DNA from: Coffea arabica
Taxonomy: Eukaryota > Streptophyta > Magnoliopsida > Gentianales > Rubiaceae
Direction of reading: 5' to 3'
Length of the DNA: 64,000 bases
Assembly (NCBI RefSeq): GCF_036785885.1
Contig: NC_092316.1
Location: 45,245,001 to 45,309,000 of the forward strand
Part shown: positions 11,104 through 23,658 of the stretch, piece after piece
Layout: each line of letters starts with the position of its first letter
Position numbering within the stretch: the first letter of the stretch is position 1
Notes under the pieces: generated by a model
Database searches by the model: none
The model's input: the letters and a program-made list of their open reading frames with translations, nothing else
Told to the model about the DNA's origin: nothing
Position numbers and translations under genes: made by a program

Positions 11104-13535
11104 CAAAATGGCATTTTCAAAGGTAAATGATTATTCATTTGACAGTTTGGCTCTTGAGATTAAAAGATGATAGGTCTGGTCTTAAAATTAATTTATTTAC
11201 AATCATGCAAAACTCTCGTTTTCTTCAGACTTCAGTAGAATGGATTGGACCATTGGAGTTTCGGCGTATCACTTTTTGGGCTCTAAAGAGGGCCAAAGGC
11301 CCCCGTGTTTGAGTTATGTGAAACTCTTGTATTCATTCATCATGTTTTAGATATTATTGTAAATTTTTAGGCTTTAGCCTTGTAATTTGCACAGTATTGA
11401 AATTAAAAAAAAATTAGGGTTTTAGCTTAGTGGTTTCTACAGTAGTATAAACAGATTAGGAGTAGTTTGCACTTTTGTAGTTTGCACAGAATTATTAGCT
11501 TTTAGTTTAGTAGTTAGCTAAGAAGAGAAAAGAAGATGAGCTTTTAATATTGTTCGGGAATTTAAAAAAGAAGTGAAAGGATTTTGGATACAAGGGATGA
11601 ATAAATCCTATACAACCACTCTTTTTGAAGACAAACTAGACCTTTTAATTTTGAGAACTTTTATAACCAGACAGCAAGTTTCCTCTCACTCAATTATCCA
11701 ACTTGGAAGGAAAGAATTTTTATGGTTTATCTCAAAAATTTTTGGGGAATTTACGAAAGAATGTTGTTGAAGTAGGGGAACTTTCCATTGATTGAGAATA
11801 ATGCAAGATCAATTGTTTTTTTTCAAGATTCAACTTTCGTCAAGGAAGATCAATTTGGGATGGACAGTGAGCTTAAATAAGATGAGCCCATAAATTATTT
11901 TGCTTTTAGAGAAACTGAAATATATGAACCTGGCAAAAAAGAGTCCCTAATGTACTAAAGATTGACCAAACTCTTCACAGATAATCCCACTAATTATCCT
12001 TTGGAATAATTTTAGGAACCTCCCTTGAGGTTTCTAACTACTTCACTGCCCCCTTTTAGATTTCAAAAATTATACTAACCTTTTTTTAAATTTATTATCT
12101 TATAACATTTAGGTTCAACCAGCAATTAAAAGGTGATATCAGGAGAGAGAATATAACATGATTCCACCATTGCCTAGATTATTTAGTTAATCTAATATCA
12201 TCTCACACATTAAAGAAAAGCACTAGAATCTGTTGTTTATCATCTGGGATCAAATCACATATAGTATCAAAAAATAATATATCATTGTATATATTTCACT
12301 TAATTTAAAATTCAAATTACTTTTTCAGTTATAGACCAATTGTTATACATGATCAACAACAAATAATCAAAAAAAAAATTACAACCAAAAATTACAAAGA
12401 GCGAACTTTAATACCATAAAAATCTCGACAACTAACCTTAATATGTTGATAAAGATATTTATGATATTAAGGTTTGCTCTTTGTAATGTTTCATTTGCAA
12501 TTTTTTTTATTATTTGTTATCGATTATGTTTGACAATAGGTATGTAACTGAAAAGAATAATTAGGATCTTGCATTATTTTTTTTATTTTTTGCTAAACAA
12601 CTCATAATATGTAAAAAAAATTTAAGTAAGCTAAAAATAACAAAATCATCATTTTATCATACAAATTATGTTATTTATATTTTCAAATTTTAATGTATAT
12701 GCATATATTATTGATATGTAGTCATAACAGATATACCAAATATAATCTTATAACCATCATATTTATTTTAAATTTTTTAATAAATAACTTACAATATGTA
12801 AAAAATTCAAATGAACTATAAATAACCAAGTCATCATTTTATCATACAAATTATGATATTTTTAGTTCTTAAATTATAAGATATATGCATATATTATTAA
12901 TGTGCAGTTATATATATATGCATACATATATATATATATATATGTATGTATGTATATATATTTTATACGAGAATATCCTTCCCCGTCCCTTGCCCTATTT
13001 AAAATTGGGGAAGAAAAATCCCCCCTCTTCCACCCCGCCTCGCCCTGCCCCGTTGCTCTCCCCGAGGCAAATGTTTGCCATGCCTAACTTTTTTTTTTGT
13101 CTAAACGATAGGATTGTAATGATTGGACAAAAGTATATACAGGTGAGCACATGCTCGATGCTTTACAATGTGCATTTAGCACAATAGATTAGGATTAACC
13201 CACTCTACATCATGATAATTGCTTAAAACTTGAGCACTAAATAAACAGCTAAGATAATTCTTATTAGTTTTTCCTAGACAAAATGAGCATTTGTAAAACA
13301 TAGTACTCAATTCACTGATGTCATTTATCAGGGCAGCTAGCCATATATCGACTGTTTTACCCCCTTGAATTTGTTGTAGTAGGTCTTTATTTGGAACTCC
13401 AATGCATACAAACCTCCATCTTTGCTCTGCTGCTTTGATTAGTGCCAGTTTGACACCTTTAGCACAATATTGAAATTGACTCTCACTTGCTATTTCTCTC
13501 ATCTTCTATCCCATCACATCCTACCCCTTACTATC
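11104..13535. repeat. Dispersed repeat C, copy C1
   Basis: This 2.4 kb repeat is found again at 25054-28704 in the same orientation. The shared start is CAAAATG(G/A)CATTTTCAAAGG and the shared end is near CCCATCACATCCT...CTATC. It contains a segment with TGGATTGGACCATTGGAG, AT-rich DNA with an internal duplication (about 12600-12900, twice 'catcattttatcatacaaattatg'), an AT/ATGT microsatellite (12908-12965), and a minus-strand RNase H-like relic at its right end. It abuts unit A with a one-base junction. I could not assign it to a transposon family from its ends. Confidence 0.75.
13176..13502 (-). pseudogene. RNase H-like domain relic (RVT_3 type)
   Basis: The minus-strand frame contains ALIKAAEQRWRFVCIG, then a KDLLQQI segment, LAALINDI and a KCSF segment. 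The spacing resembles the RNase H-like (RVT_3) domain that ends many plant LINE-like polyproteins (A...GW..V.IE.D...LV..I...LAPLI.DI..L...F..CSF). The N-terminal catalytic half is missing, because the upstream DNA changes to the hAT remnant at 13536. The frame is open for 108 codons in C1 and interrupted in C2. The identification rests on pattern only. Confidence 0.4.
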
Positions 13536-14548
13536 CAGCAACGGAGCTAGGATTTTTTCCTTAGAGGGGCCAAAATTTTTTCGAACAAAATTACCTTAAT
13601 ATGTTATGTTCAAAATAATTTTCATTTATTTAATTATATGACATCTTAAAATATCAAATATTAACTTTAATTATAAAGATATGTCTATTTCATAAATATA
13701 TAACATAATCATAACTAAAATTAAGATAAGAAATAACCTTTGATTAAATATCTTATAACATCACAAACCACCTAAGTTGCACATTATGAGAAGATGTTCC
13801 AATATGTCACTTGTGCAGAAACAAAAATATAACTATGCAATATAAATATAACTATTTTCAATTAAAAAAAGATAAAATTTATGTTAACATACCTTGAAAT
13901 TTCATCCTCTTTTATTAAAAGTAAATTGAGCTTTACGTTCTTTCATAGAACTAAATTCATCTATAATTGAATCAATACTAAATTTTCGAACAACTTCCTT
14001 TTTTTTTTACATTGTTAGGCAATCATTTAAGAAATTATCTTTTATCTTGTTTTGGAGCTTTGTTTTGATTATCTTTATAATTGAAAATGTTCATTCTATA
14101 GACTATAGAACGGAGCCGAGATTTTTCCTTGGGAGAGAGGCCAAAATTTTTCTGAACAAAATTATTTTAATATGTTATGTTCAAAATAATTTTCATCTAT
14201 TTAAATATATGATATCTTAAAATATCAAATATTAACTTTAATGATAAAGGTATGTCTATTTCATAAATATGCAGCATACTCATAATAAAAATTAGGACAA
14301 GAAATAACCTTTGATTAAATATCTTATAACATCACAAACTACCCAAATTGTACATTATGAGAAGATGCTCCAATATGTCACTTGTGCAAAAACAAAAATA
14401 TAACTATGCAATATAAATATAACTATTTTCAATTAATAAAAGATAAAAGTTATGTTAACATATCTTGAAATTTCAACCTCTTTTCTTAAAAGTAAATTGA
14501 GCTTTATGTTCTTTCATAGAACTAAATTCATCTATAATTGAATCAGCG

Positions 14549-14758
14549 CTAAATTTTTGAACAACTTCCTTTTTTTATGTACATTGTTAGACAATCATTC
14601 AAGAAATTATCTTTTATCTTGTTTTGGAGCTTTGTTTTGATTATATTCATAATTGAAAATACCCGTTCTATAGTTGCAGTTGACACAGGAAAAGTGAGAA
14701 CAAATATAATTAATCTGTCAACAACAGGATAGATCACTCCATTTCTTGTCTTCACCAA
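14549..14758 (-). pseudogene. hAT transposase C-terminal dimerisation domain fragment
   Basis: The minus-strand frame reads FVLTFPVSTATIERVFSIMN, followed by IIKTKLQNKI and then FLNDCLTMYIKK. This is the conserved dimerisation motif of hAT transposases (LxLPVSTATxERxFSxMxxIKTxLRNxM...LxxLxxxxIE). Nothing of the DDE core is visible upstream, and the sister copy in the tandem duplication (about 14000-14100) breaks off earlier. It is part of a dead element. Confidence 0.8.
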
Positions 14759-14844
14759 GCCTTCAAGTAATTATTTGTATATTTGTATATGGGTCAACAA
14801 GAGGATAGATCACTAATTTTAAATTTTTTATCAATTAGACTAAC

Positions 14845-15000
14845 TTGTATATTTGTATATGGACCAATAAAGTAATTATTTTTGTCTTAGCCCATTGATA
14901 ATTATGAATTGAGTCTTTTATTTGTATATTTGTATATGGACCAATAAAGTAATTAATTTTGTTTTAGCCCATTGATAATTATCAAGTGAGTCTTTTATTA
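14845..15000. repeat. 77-base tandem repeat, two copies
   Basis: The unit TTGTATATTTGTATATGGAC...AATAAAGTAATTA...TTAGCCCATTGATAATTAT...GAGTCTTTTA occurs from 14845 and again from 14922 with few differences. It lies between the hAT dimerisation domain and the far end of the remnant. Confidence 0.7.
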
Positions 15001-15234
15001 TAATATATCAAATTGGGTCAATTTACTATGGATCATCAAATTATATGTTTAATTTTTTGAACGTTAAATAATTAGCACAATAAAAAATAAATAACTTTTT
15101 TTGAAGAAAAAATTAAATCAAAGGTGACTAATTCATACACACACAAATATATATATATATATAAACTCTCATAATATAAACTAAAATTGTAAAAAATTAG
15201 GGGGCCAACTTTGTCTTATACATATATTTACATT

Positions 15235-15785
15235 TAGAAAATGCAATTCTCATCTTGTAGGCATCAACTGATAATAATAATAATAATAAGAACAGTTTGT
15301 TCAAGTAATTACTTGACCGACCATGATCAAATTTAAAAATTTATGCAAATCTATGGACTTTTAGATGTGCATGTATATTTGACAATTGGATGTGTACCTT
15401 GTGTGGTCCATGCAATTTTTTTGCTCAATTGTAATTTTCTTAACTCATGTAATGTAACTACCTAATTAGCAATAATGAATCTTAGAAACTCACCTATCTA
15501 CTCACTTATATACAAAATGTAAACCATGCAAGATCACCCCACAAGTTGAAGCTTGCACCAATTTAATAAGAGTAAATCTTTCCTATGCTGACGATGTATA
15601 CACTATCATCGTTGAATTCATGACATATGTGCAAAAGTTGAATTTCAAATTCAAATTTTGCATAGTTTCCATTTATCCAACGCTGATAGTGTATACAGTA
15701 TCAGTGTAGGAAAAATTAATCCATTTAATAATTGATGACAGGTTTGGGATTTCTTGTTAAAAAGTGAATTGAGACTTGTTCATAT

Positions 15786-15819
<34 letters not shown>

Positions 15820-16313
15820 TAGATGAATCAGAGGGTTTTCTTCCTAAATTTGATAAGTTATTATCTTACAATATGTTGTTAGAGAGTTGCTGTAATCAAC
15901 CACACTACAGTTAGTCAATTATAACTTCAATCTTTATCTTACAAATTAAGCAAAGGCTTGGAGAAGATAAAAAATTGAAAATGACATCGGTATTCCTCAA
16001 ACGTGATAAAGAACTCTATATTTCTGGTTTTACTGGCGAAGTCCAATTGGAATATCATATATTGCAGTGCCAATTGTCCTCTTTTTTTTTTTTTTTTTTG
16101 AATTCCATGCTAAGAAAAATGGGACTGCTGGACATATACTATGATTTACCATTCTGTGTTGGATTTTGCACTTCAATAAAAAAAGATCTAATTGAATACC
16201 TTAAAATAAGCTGTCTACAAATCAATTGGAAAAAACAGAAAGAAGAGAGAATCAACAGATGGTGGTCTAGGGATATACTAATAGCTATGCAATGATGAAT
16301 CCCTTTTGAGGAT
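15235..16313. repeat. Repeat D, copy D1
   Basis: This 1.08 kb stretch is repeated at 62340-63426 in the same orientation with very high identity. It starts at TAGAAAATGCAATTCTC and ends at CCCTTTTGAGGAT. It includes an AATAAT microsatellite, a fold-back MITE (about 15574-15721), a (TA)n run (15789-15816) and a T-run, all differing in length between the copies. A short frame (15975-16080, MKMTSVFLKRDKELY...) is open in both copies but not recognised. D2 ends where an LTR is inserted, so the true right end may lie beyond 16313. Confidence 0.85.
15574..15721. mobile_element. Short fold-back MITE inside D1
   Basis: TTTCCTATGCTGACGATGTA on the left pairs with the reverse complement of the right end (TTTTTCCTACACTGATACTG), and the TATACACTATCA motif occurs in both arms. 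The whole unit is about 145 bases. The same structure is present in D2 (about 62673-62820). It is non-coding and too short for its own enzyme. A weaker relative may lie near 23165-23280 (CACTGATAATGTATGATCCG). Confidence 0.55.
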
Positions 16314-17574
16314 ATTATCATAAAATGCCTCAAAAATCAAAATAAGGAGTTAAAAAATCTTGATCATTGAGAGGCATAGATGTACTTGTTTCAGGTAGAT
16401 GGCAATCTGTGAATTCCAGTTGGATTATGAAGATTTTGGGTGATGTATTGCAAATTAAATTTTCTATTTCCTCTTAAACTTGGGTGCCATGATTCTGCGT
16501 CTTTTGGACAATCCACCTTAGCATATACAGATGGAAGGCAAAGATAAGGCTTCTTTTATGCATTAAAGGGGTAAAAAAGCAGATGCAAACACAACTTAGC
16601 GAATATGATAGCCTTATAGTTTGTTTGGATTACTATAGTTTTTGTAGAAAATGTATTATAACGATATGATATATGTGAAGTAAAAAAAAAGTGATTGAGA
16701 AATGTGTTTATAAAAAACGTAAAATTTTTCTCTTATAGCTTCCTCGAAACTGGTCATCAAGTTAATAGTTCCATTAAGTGGCTAGGGTATTATAAATCCA
16801 TCAAAGTACATGAAAAGAAAATGAAATCAATGCAATAAAACTAATACTTCTCCTAAACTCTATCAAACAAAAGTTTTGAAAATAGAGAAGCATTTTACTT
16901 ATGGTATGAAATATAGGCCACGTTAATTTTGTGCACTACAGAATAAAAATGGAGGAACAAAGATGGAAATTTGTTAATTGTGAATGTTTAATCGATGATC
17001 CTCAATATTAAGAAAAAATTCGAGAGTTACTAAATATGGGGACTATCGAAATGCTACACATACAAGTTAATGCAAAATATATGGCATGATAAAACATTAT
17101 TATTTATTATTCTTCAACCCTTGGATGAGTTTATTCCATGGCCTTGTTCATTCTCCGAGAATCTATACTTTGCTTTTTATTCTTTTTTTTTAATTTTTTT
17201 TTCCTGTAGGGGAGGTGTGAGACTTCAGAAGCAAAGAAGGAACATAAAAATTTTGAATCTAGAATCTCTGATTTCACTGAATCAAAACCTTATTGGCCTC
17301 CAAAAATCTATACTTTATAGAATAAGATGTGGTATATGTTTATTAAGTTATTAAGAAAGGTTGATCAAGACCATCAGGTGATTGCCTTTTGTTACTAGAT
17401 CTTCTGCGCTGCATCAAGATTATCTATTTTTAACATTTGAAAGGCTTCAAACTCATTCCAAGTATAATACTAATCGGGCTACAACATTTCGCTTCAAGAA
17501 AACTTCATCCTATAGAAGGAATTTTTGTAAAAGCATTATTAGGGCTAAATTAATGACATTATATGTCATGAAAC
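16314..17574. other. Intergenic, no recognised gene
   Basis: AT-rich DNA. Two plus-strand frames of about 95 codons (17070-17354 and 17382-17672) lack convincing domains, and the second runs into the hAT and LTR insertions. They may be transposon debris. I see no other structure. Confidence 0.5.
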
Positions 17575-20500
17575 TAGGTCTGTCTGTGACAGCCCCACCT
17601 TCCCCTAAGGCGAACCAAATGGGTTGGCGGACTGCCTGCCCAGCTCTCGCCAGGACTAACGGTTCAGATTAGCGCGATCTAATACTTTTCGGGTCATACA
17701 ACCGCGTGTGAACAAGTCGAACCCACAAAAACAAAAAAAAAAAAAACAAAGTCGGAGTCGGCCAGGAAGAGGAACCGACACGTCAAACCCAACCAAACGT
17801 CAAGCAAATATTTACATCTCACAAGTTCGCATATACAACCCAAAATGGGCATACCAAAATGATTCAAAAGTGGATACATGTACGGTTTTCCAAATCCAAA
17901 AGAGAAACGGACCCAAACTATATTTAGGGTTTAAATCAACGAGCTATACAAAAGATATGTCCAACTAGCTCAAGTCGGCAACCGATTATCAAATCCAGTC
18001 CAAAAGTATTTATTTTTCCTGTAAGGAAAACAAAAGGAACAGAACGGGGTGAGCTTGCGCTCAATGAGGTACCAAACAGATAGCAATAAAATCATGGCAT
18101 TTCACATTTAACAAATCAGATACACATGTCAGATGTAAAGCAAAGGAACTAATGATTCAAATCAGAAGGATACGGGTGGCTCTCAGGAGCCAAATTTCCA
18201 GCGCAGTACTTGATCCAAACCGGTTGACTCTCCGTCAACGCATATAGAACCAACGCGTCCGTAGACCCCTCTTTACACCGAATTCCGTCCACCAAACACC
18301 CCTTTACCGGGCCCGCTCACCGTAACCGAACAGAAATGGTAATACTCGAGTATACCCGGAATCAAGGGTCTCAATACCCAAAATCCCCAAACAGACTACC
18401 GTGGTTCGTTATCTCATCGTCCAGGCCCTTGCCGGCCCGAGTCGAATAACTTAGCCACAGGATTGAGCTCATAGGTCATTGAAATCCGAACAGATGCAGA
18501 CACAGATAACAGATTCAGATACAGATACAGGATAGCAGATTCAGATAGCAAATTCAGACGGCAGATTTAGATAGGCACTCAAAATTGGCATATGAGCAGA
18601 TAGAAGAACGAGTGTGATAAAGTACACCCTCGCCTCCATTTTATCAAAACAGTATTTGGTTTCAATAGTCATAAATCAAGTATTCAGATATTCAGATATT
18701 TCATATAATGGGTAGCAGGTAGTGGAACACTCACCGGCTCAACTTCAAAAGTTTTCACTTCAGATTGGCCTTAATCGCCAAGAAACCCTAAAATAATCAA
18801 AATAAACCAATTGAAGGTTTCACATCCATAATCGAGTAAACACAATGCACATGAGGCTCGACTACTAGTCGTATGCCTCGCCAAATAATTACTAATGCAA
18901 GGGTGGAAAACATGATTTTCCTGGAAATGAAAAGGTAACATGAAGACTTAGGCGCAAACAACTCAAAAGCCTTTCATTTCCACCAAAAGGCAAATCCAAC
19001 TTAAAGGAACCAAACGGCCTAGAAAATCGGGCAGCACCTCCCCTAAAATTCTTAGTTTTCCAGCCATTAAGGCTTCATTATTTCCTCAAATCAGTCCCAA
19101 CATTTCATACCAAAGGTCATCTCATTTCCCAAAAGCCGTTCAGTAGGCTCAAAGTAATACAAGTACAAAAGTTAGCTAGGAAATGACCGGAATAAGAGCG
19201 AGCCCTAAAACATGTAAACAAGTACATGGAGACTCGATAACGAGTCATATAGCAATACCAATTATAACCCTAATAGGGTTTCATATGCATAAATAAGCAT
19301 CATAGGTAACCAGAAATTAAGAAATGGCTTTAACTTAGGCATTAACAAAAAAACGTATTTGACCTCATAATGCGGTAATGACACCACTTTCACTACGGTT
19401 ATCGGATGGGGGTACAAGACCCACCGTTTCGAAGCTATGAAACAGGGCTACAACAATGTAGAAGGCCACTCAGTCCAAATCCTAGCACAACTAGGTCGAA
19501 AATGCAGAATTCCACAACCTGAACCGTAATTGCAGGTTTACAAATCACACAAAACTGTAATCAGTACAACTCGGTCTATACAGGTCCAAATGCATTGATT
19601 CCAAAGGCATATGGTAGCTAAGACACTCAGCTACATTTCATCAGAAGACACCAATAACAAAATCCAAACCAATTCCAGTCAAAATAACCCATTTCAGACG
19701 CAGTTCGCGCATTCTGATCACCCAGAACAGCAACAGTAAAAACGACATAACTCACTCTACACTACTCCAAATGACCTGAAATTTTACAGGCACCTCCAAC
19801 ACATCAATACCTACAACTTTCATGTTTTAAGCAAAGGCCAATTCGGCCTCTAAGTAGGAGATACAAAACCGGACAGAAAAGGGGGTGGTGAAACCCTAAG
19901 TTGCTGAAATTTCCTCCAAATCCAAAATTGCTTGCAATTATCACTCATTTGCACCTACTAGAGTCATTACCCCTTATTTCCAATCATCATAAGTCATCAC
20001 ACCATCATGATCATATGAAAACAGCAATAATCCCAAAAAATTGAAAACTCCATCAATTTCTCCAAGAACAAGAAATAAATCACAAATCTCAACACTTTAG
20101 CCACTACTAAGCATAACTTAAGCTTCATGAAGTATATGAGGAAGTTGAACCACTACTTACCTAGTAAGCAAGAGAGGGAGAGTTGTAGGACACCTTAGCT
20201 TCTCCAAAAAATCTCACCAAATCACTTACTAGCACCCACTAGAGGGAATTTATGGAGTAGAAACTAGTTTAAGTAATTTTCTTGGAAGATTTGAGCTATA
20301 TGGAGGCTAGAATTTGGAAGAGTTTTCCTTCTTTTGAGCTTCAAGGTGGCCGGCCAAGAGGGAAGGGAGAAGAGTGAATTTTTTTGTAATTTTTTAGATA
20401 TTTAACTCAAGTGGTAAAAGTCAAAAAAATGAATAGTGTCTCAACAAAGTCCACCAATCATCTTGTGACACTTGTCACTACCATTAATGCATTCCTATCC

Positions 20501-21693
20501 CTTCTTTATCCTCTCACATCAATCAAATCTCACTCTCTACTTATCTCTTAACACCCGATAAATTTTACACAGTATCCGAAACTTAACCTTAGTGGCCGAA
20601 TTTTTCCGAACTTTTCACACTAGCGGGTCCCACGTCCGATATACGTTCTTAATTTCTCAAAATCTATTCGATACTAGAAAAATCATTTAAAAACTATATT
20701 TACTCGTAAAAATAATCTAGAAAATTTTCCGGATACAGAAAGTGTAGAAAACAAGCCATTGAAAATAAGAAAACCTAGAAAGATTATAATACCTAACAAA
20801 TGGAAAAGTTACGGGTTCTCACACTGTCAATCGGGGCTAATGAGTCGGGCTTTCATAAGATCAAATTCAACTCATTTAATTTAAAACATTTTCGGGTTTC
20901 GGACTATGAGTTTCGGGGTCATAAATGTGAAACTCATACTCAACTCACAAAATATTTGGGTTGTGAGCCTTAATCGGGTTTAACCCAAACTCACTTATTA
21001 CTCCTTAATTTTCTTAATATAATTACTATAACTATTAAGTTGTAAAACTAATTTAACATTTACAAGACTACAACATTAAAACTAAACATGAACAAGTAAT
21101 AGTTTTTAAAAAGTATATAAACCAAAAATTTTTCAACAATATTTATATTTAATTCGTTCAAAATGCATGAAAAGTAGTAATAAAATATGCGATCATAAAC
21201 CAATACATCTTTAAAAGTTGAAACTTTTTTTATAATCTTGTGATTTAAATCCAAATATGCTTGATGATTTATGTTTGTAGACCAAAACGAAATCAACCAA
21301 TATTATGCCAACACAAAAATTTACTCAACCAATAAGAAAAGTTAGAGATTTAGTTATGCATTACTAATATTGGCTCTCAAGAAAGCTCATGGAAGAGTCT
21401 TTAGATGTATTTTAGCGTTTTGTAATTTATATATATTTAGTATTTAGTAATAATATATTTGGATATATAATTATACATAATATCAATATATAAATATTAT
21501 ATATAGAGGTAATTAAAGGGTCAGGCCTATATCGGGTTTGAGCCTAATAAGACTCAAGCTCGGCTCATATTCAATTCGGGCCTAATTTTTAAACTCAAAC
21601 TCAGACCGGCTCACTAAATGGTCAAGCTCATCCGGTTTTTTATCGGGTCGAACGAGCCGAGCTCGGGTTGGCTCAACCCCATTGACAATCCTA
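17575..21693. mobile_element. Non-autonomous hAT element, split by a solo LTR
   Basis: The left end TAGGTCTGTCAATCGGGG (resuming at 20824) and the reverse complement of the right end (TAGGATTGTCAATGGGGTTG) form terminal inverted repeats. The flanks CATGAAAC (17567-17574) and CATGAAAA (21694-21701) are an 8-bp target duplication with one mismatch, as expected for hAT. Without the LTR the element is about 875 bases and AT-rich. It is enriched near its ends in 'cgggtt/gagccgagc' motifs. It encodes no transposase, so it would depend on one elsewhere. Confidence 0.75.
17585..20823 (+). mobile_element. Solo LTR, 3.24 kb, intact ends
   Basis: It starts TGTGACAGCCCCACC and ends GGGTTCTCACA, the TG...CA form of LTRs. 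It is flanked by the perfect 5-bp duplication CTGTC (17580-17584 and 20824-20828). There is no internal gag-pol, so this is a solo LTR left by recombination. The target is the terminal inverted repeat of a hAT-type element. The LTR at 1-2084 (minus strand) is a relative. An LTR this long points to a large retrotransposon family, but its class cannot be decided without internal sequence. Confidence 0.85.
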
Positions 21694-23394
21694 CATGAAA
21701 AGCGCAATACAACAGAAGCATGGAAAGTGACAACTGATAAATGAACTTTTTGCTAAATGTGGAGCTCAGGACGTAGTATTTGAAGTAAGATTCTCAAAAC
21801 AAGTGCAAAAGAAATTTATTGGTTAGCGAAAAATGTTATGGAGTATGAGATATAGTTGAAAATGGTACAAGAAGATTCCTAAGCTGAAAAGTATAAGGAA
21901 AAATCCACTTTATATAAAGAAACAACGTAAAATAAAAGCAAGTGGATAAAGTTATGAAATTCCCTCCTGGGTTCATTTCTTTTTAATCTGGGCAATAAAC
22001 TTTAATGGGTTGAAAAAATATAACATATATTAACGAGAAAAGGCAAGCAATTAAGAGCAAATAAGGGTAAGTGATGCATGGCATATTAATTTCGCCCAAA
22101 TCGTTTTCAAGAGTTAGTAAAAGTAAACTTGTTGAAATTCAAACCCATATGGCAAGGCAAGACGACTGAGGCAAAGAATAGTTGAAGGGTCTGAAGACTG
22201 ATTCCTTGTTGATGTAAACTAATAATAATTAGTTGTATAATATTCAATACTCAACAAAGATTTTTTTTTGGAATATTAATTAAAAGATCACATCAACATT
22301 CGGAAAACTTTGCTTGCTGTCACATATTCAGTGTACTTCAAGTAAAGTTCATGTGATTCTCACCATTATATTGCCCCAAAAAAAGGGCTAATAGAGAAAG
22401 CAATTTCTTTACTAGATATTGAGTGATCAAGTTTTCAGATGCTTTCATTAGTCAATTTGTTAGTACATCTATACTTTTTTTTTTCATGGTAATCGTTTAA
22501 GGTTAAAAAAAAAGAAAAGAAAGTCACGTCCATGTAGAAATTAATATTTAGTATGTTGCCCCTTGGACTTATGAGAAAGGTCGAAAAAACCACCAATGGT
22601 ATTTTCCAAAAAAAAAAAAAACACCGTTACAACCTAAAATTTCATGAAGATCTTTACTTAAGTTAGAACTTAATTCCCCACCAAAAAAAAAAATTGTCTG
22701 AAATTAAAAGTTACCTCTCTTTTAGTTTGTATGGATCGATACACGTATTCGTCCTCAGTGGATAGAATCCTTCATTGACCTCCACTTTTTTTGGCCAGAC
22801 CTTCTTGTACTGCATTTAGCTACTAGCGTATTGACCCCGAACTGGAAGTCACATAAAATTGTGGTGGAAGTTCTGACTTAGCCAGACTAAACAATAAAGA
22901 AATAGAAATTTGAAAAAAAAATTTGAAAACATGGATTAAGCATATAAAGTTGACCTTGACCTTCTGAGTTGCCTCAATTAAATAAAATGCTTAGTCAGCA
23001 AACAAGTAAATATTTTGCCAAATGGTGTAGTTTACCTATAAAGATTCTCTAGGAAAGAGTATTGCAATTCTTTAAGGTTTAATTAGATCAAACCCCTAAG
23101 CTGTGTTTCCCAATGTCTTACAATCAACTCATAAATTTCAATTAATCTATAAATGAATCTTCAATACACTGATAATGTATGATCCGTCAGCACTGAATGC
23201 ATGACAATTCATCTAAATTTAAATTTAAAATAAAAAATCAGCTAATGTATCGTGCATCTAACCGTGATATATGATTAACTCTTTATTTATTGAATCTAAG
23301 TTTGAGCGCAAAATGCACATGTTGAAGCCAAAAGAACAACTATAGTTTGTTTGAAAAAGAATTGGCCTAAGTCAAAATTTTTGTCCGTCTCCAA
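21694..23394. other. Intergenic, no recognised gene
   Basis: AT-rich DNA with several A-runs. I found no open frame with a recognisable domain and no clear terminal repeats. A CACTGATAATGTATGATCC segment near 23168 resembles the ends of the D1 fold-back MITE but has no clear partner. Confidence 0.5.
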
Positions 23395-23627
23395 GGCATT
23401 GTTTGTTTTGAGAGAATGGGAGGGAAAGGAAATGGAGAGAGAAGATTTTTGATATTTGGATTAATTTTTGAGAAGGGAAAGAAAAGGATTGAGAGGGAAA
23501 GGGAGTTATAAAGTTTAGTTAAAAAGATGAATAGACTCAAGTTTTCTCTATTCTCCTTTCTTTCTTTCTTTTTTTTCCTATTAAAACCCTCTCCTTTCCT
23601 TTCCTTTCCTTCAATCCAAATGGTGCC
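23395..23627. mobile_element. Short Tourist/PIF-like MITE
   Basis: The ends are GGCATTGTTTG and, reverse-complemented, GGCACCATTTGG, the GGC..TGTTTGG form of Tourist-like MITEs. The flanking triplets are CAA and TAA, close to the TWA target rule but not a perfect duplication. The interior is purine-rich on the left (GGGAGGGAAAGG) and pyrimidine-rich on the right (CCTTTCCTTTCC), so the 233-base unit can fold back over most of its length. Confidence 0.5.
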
Positions 23628-23658
23628 TAAGACTAATCAAATGTACAATGAATGTAGG

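Larger units (their letters stand above)
13536..15215 (-). mobile_element. hAT transposon remnant with a partial internal tandem duplication
   Basis: One end reads CAACGGAGCTAGGATTTTTT...GGGGCCAAAATT, a common outer end of plant hAT elements of the TTF/MYM zinc-finger type. About 560 bases from 13537 are repeated from 14105 (ACGGAGCCGAGATTTTT...GGCCAAAATT), each followed by the same AT-rich tail and part of the transposase C-terminus. A second GGGGGCCAACTTTG-like end lies near 15200. Only the dimerisation domain is recognisable as protein (14549-14758). I did not find a clean target-site duplication. Confidence 0.55.

Noticed and set aside
12885..13187. 100-codon frame starting in the AT/ATGT microsatellite (and 27217-27405)
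   Set aside because: Isoleucine/tyrosine run from the microsatellite. Not conserved in frame between C1 and C2.
15975..16295. 106-codon frame in D1 as a gene
   Set aside because: It passes through a T-run whose length differs between D1 and D2, so the joined frame is not kept. Only short pieces agree. No recognised domain.
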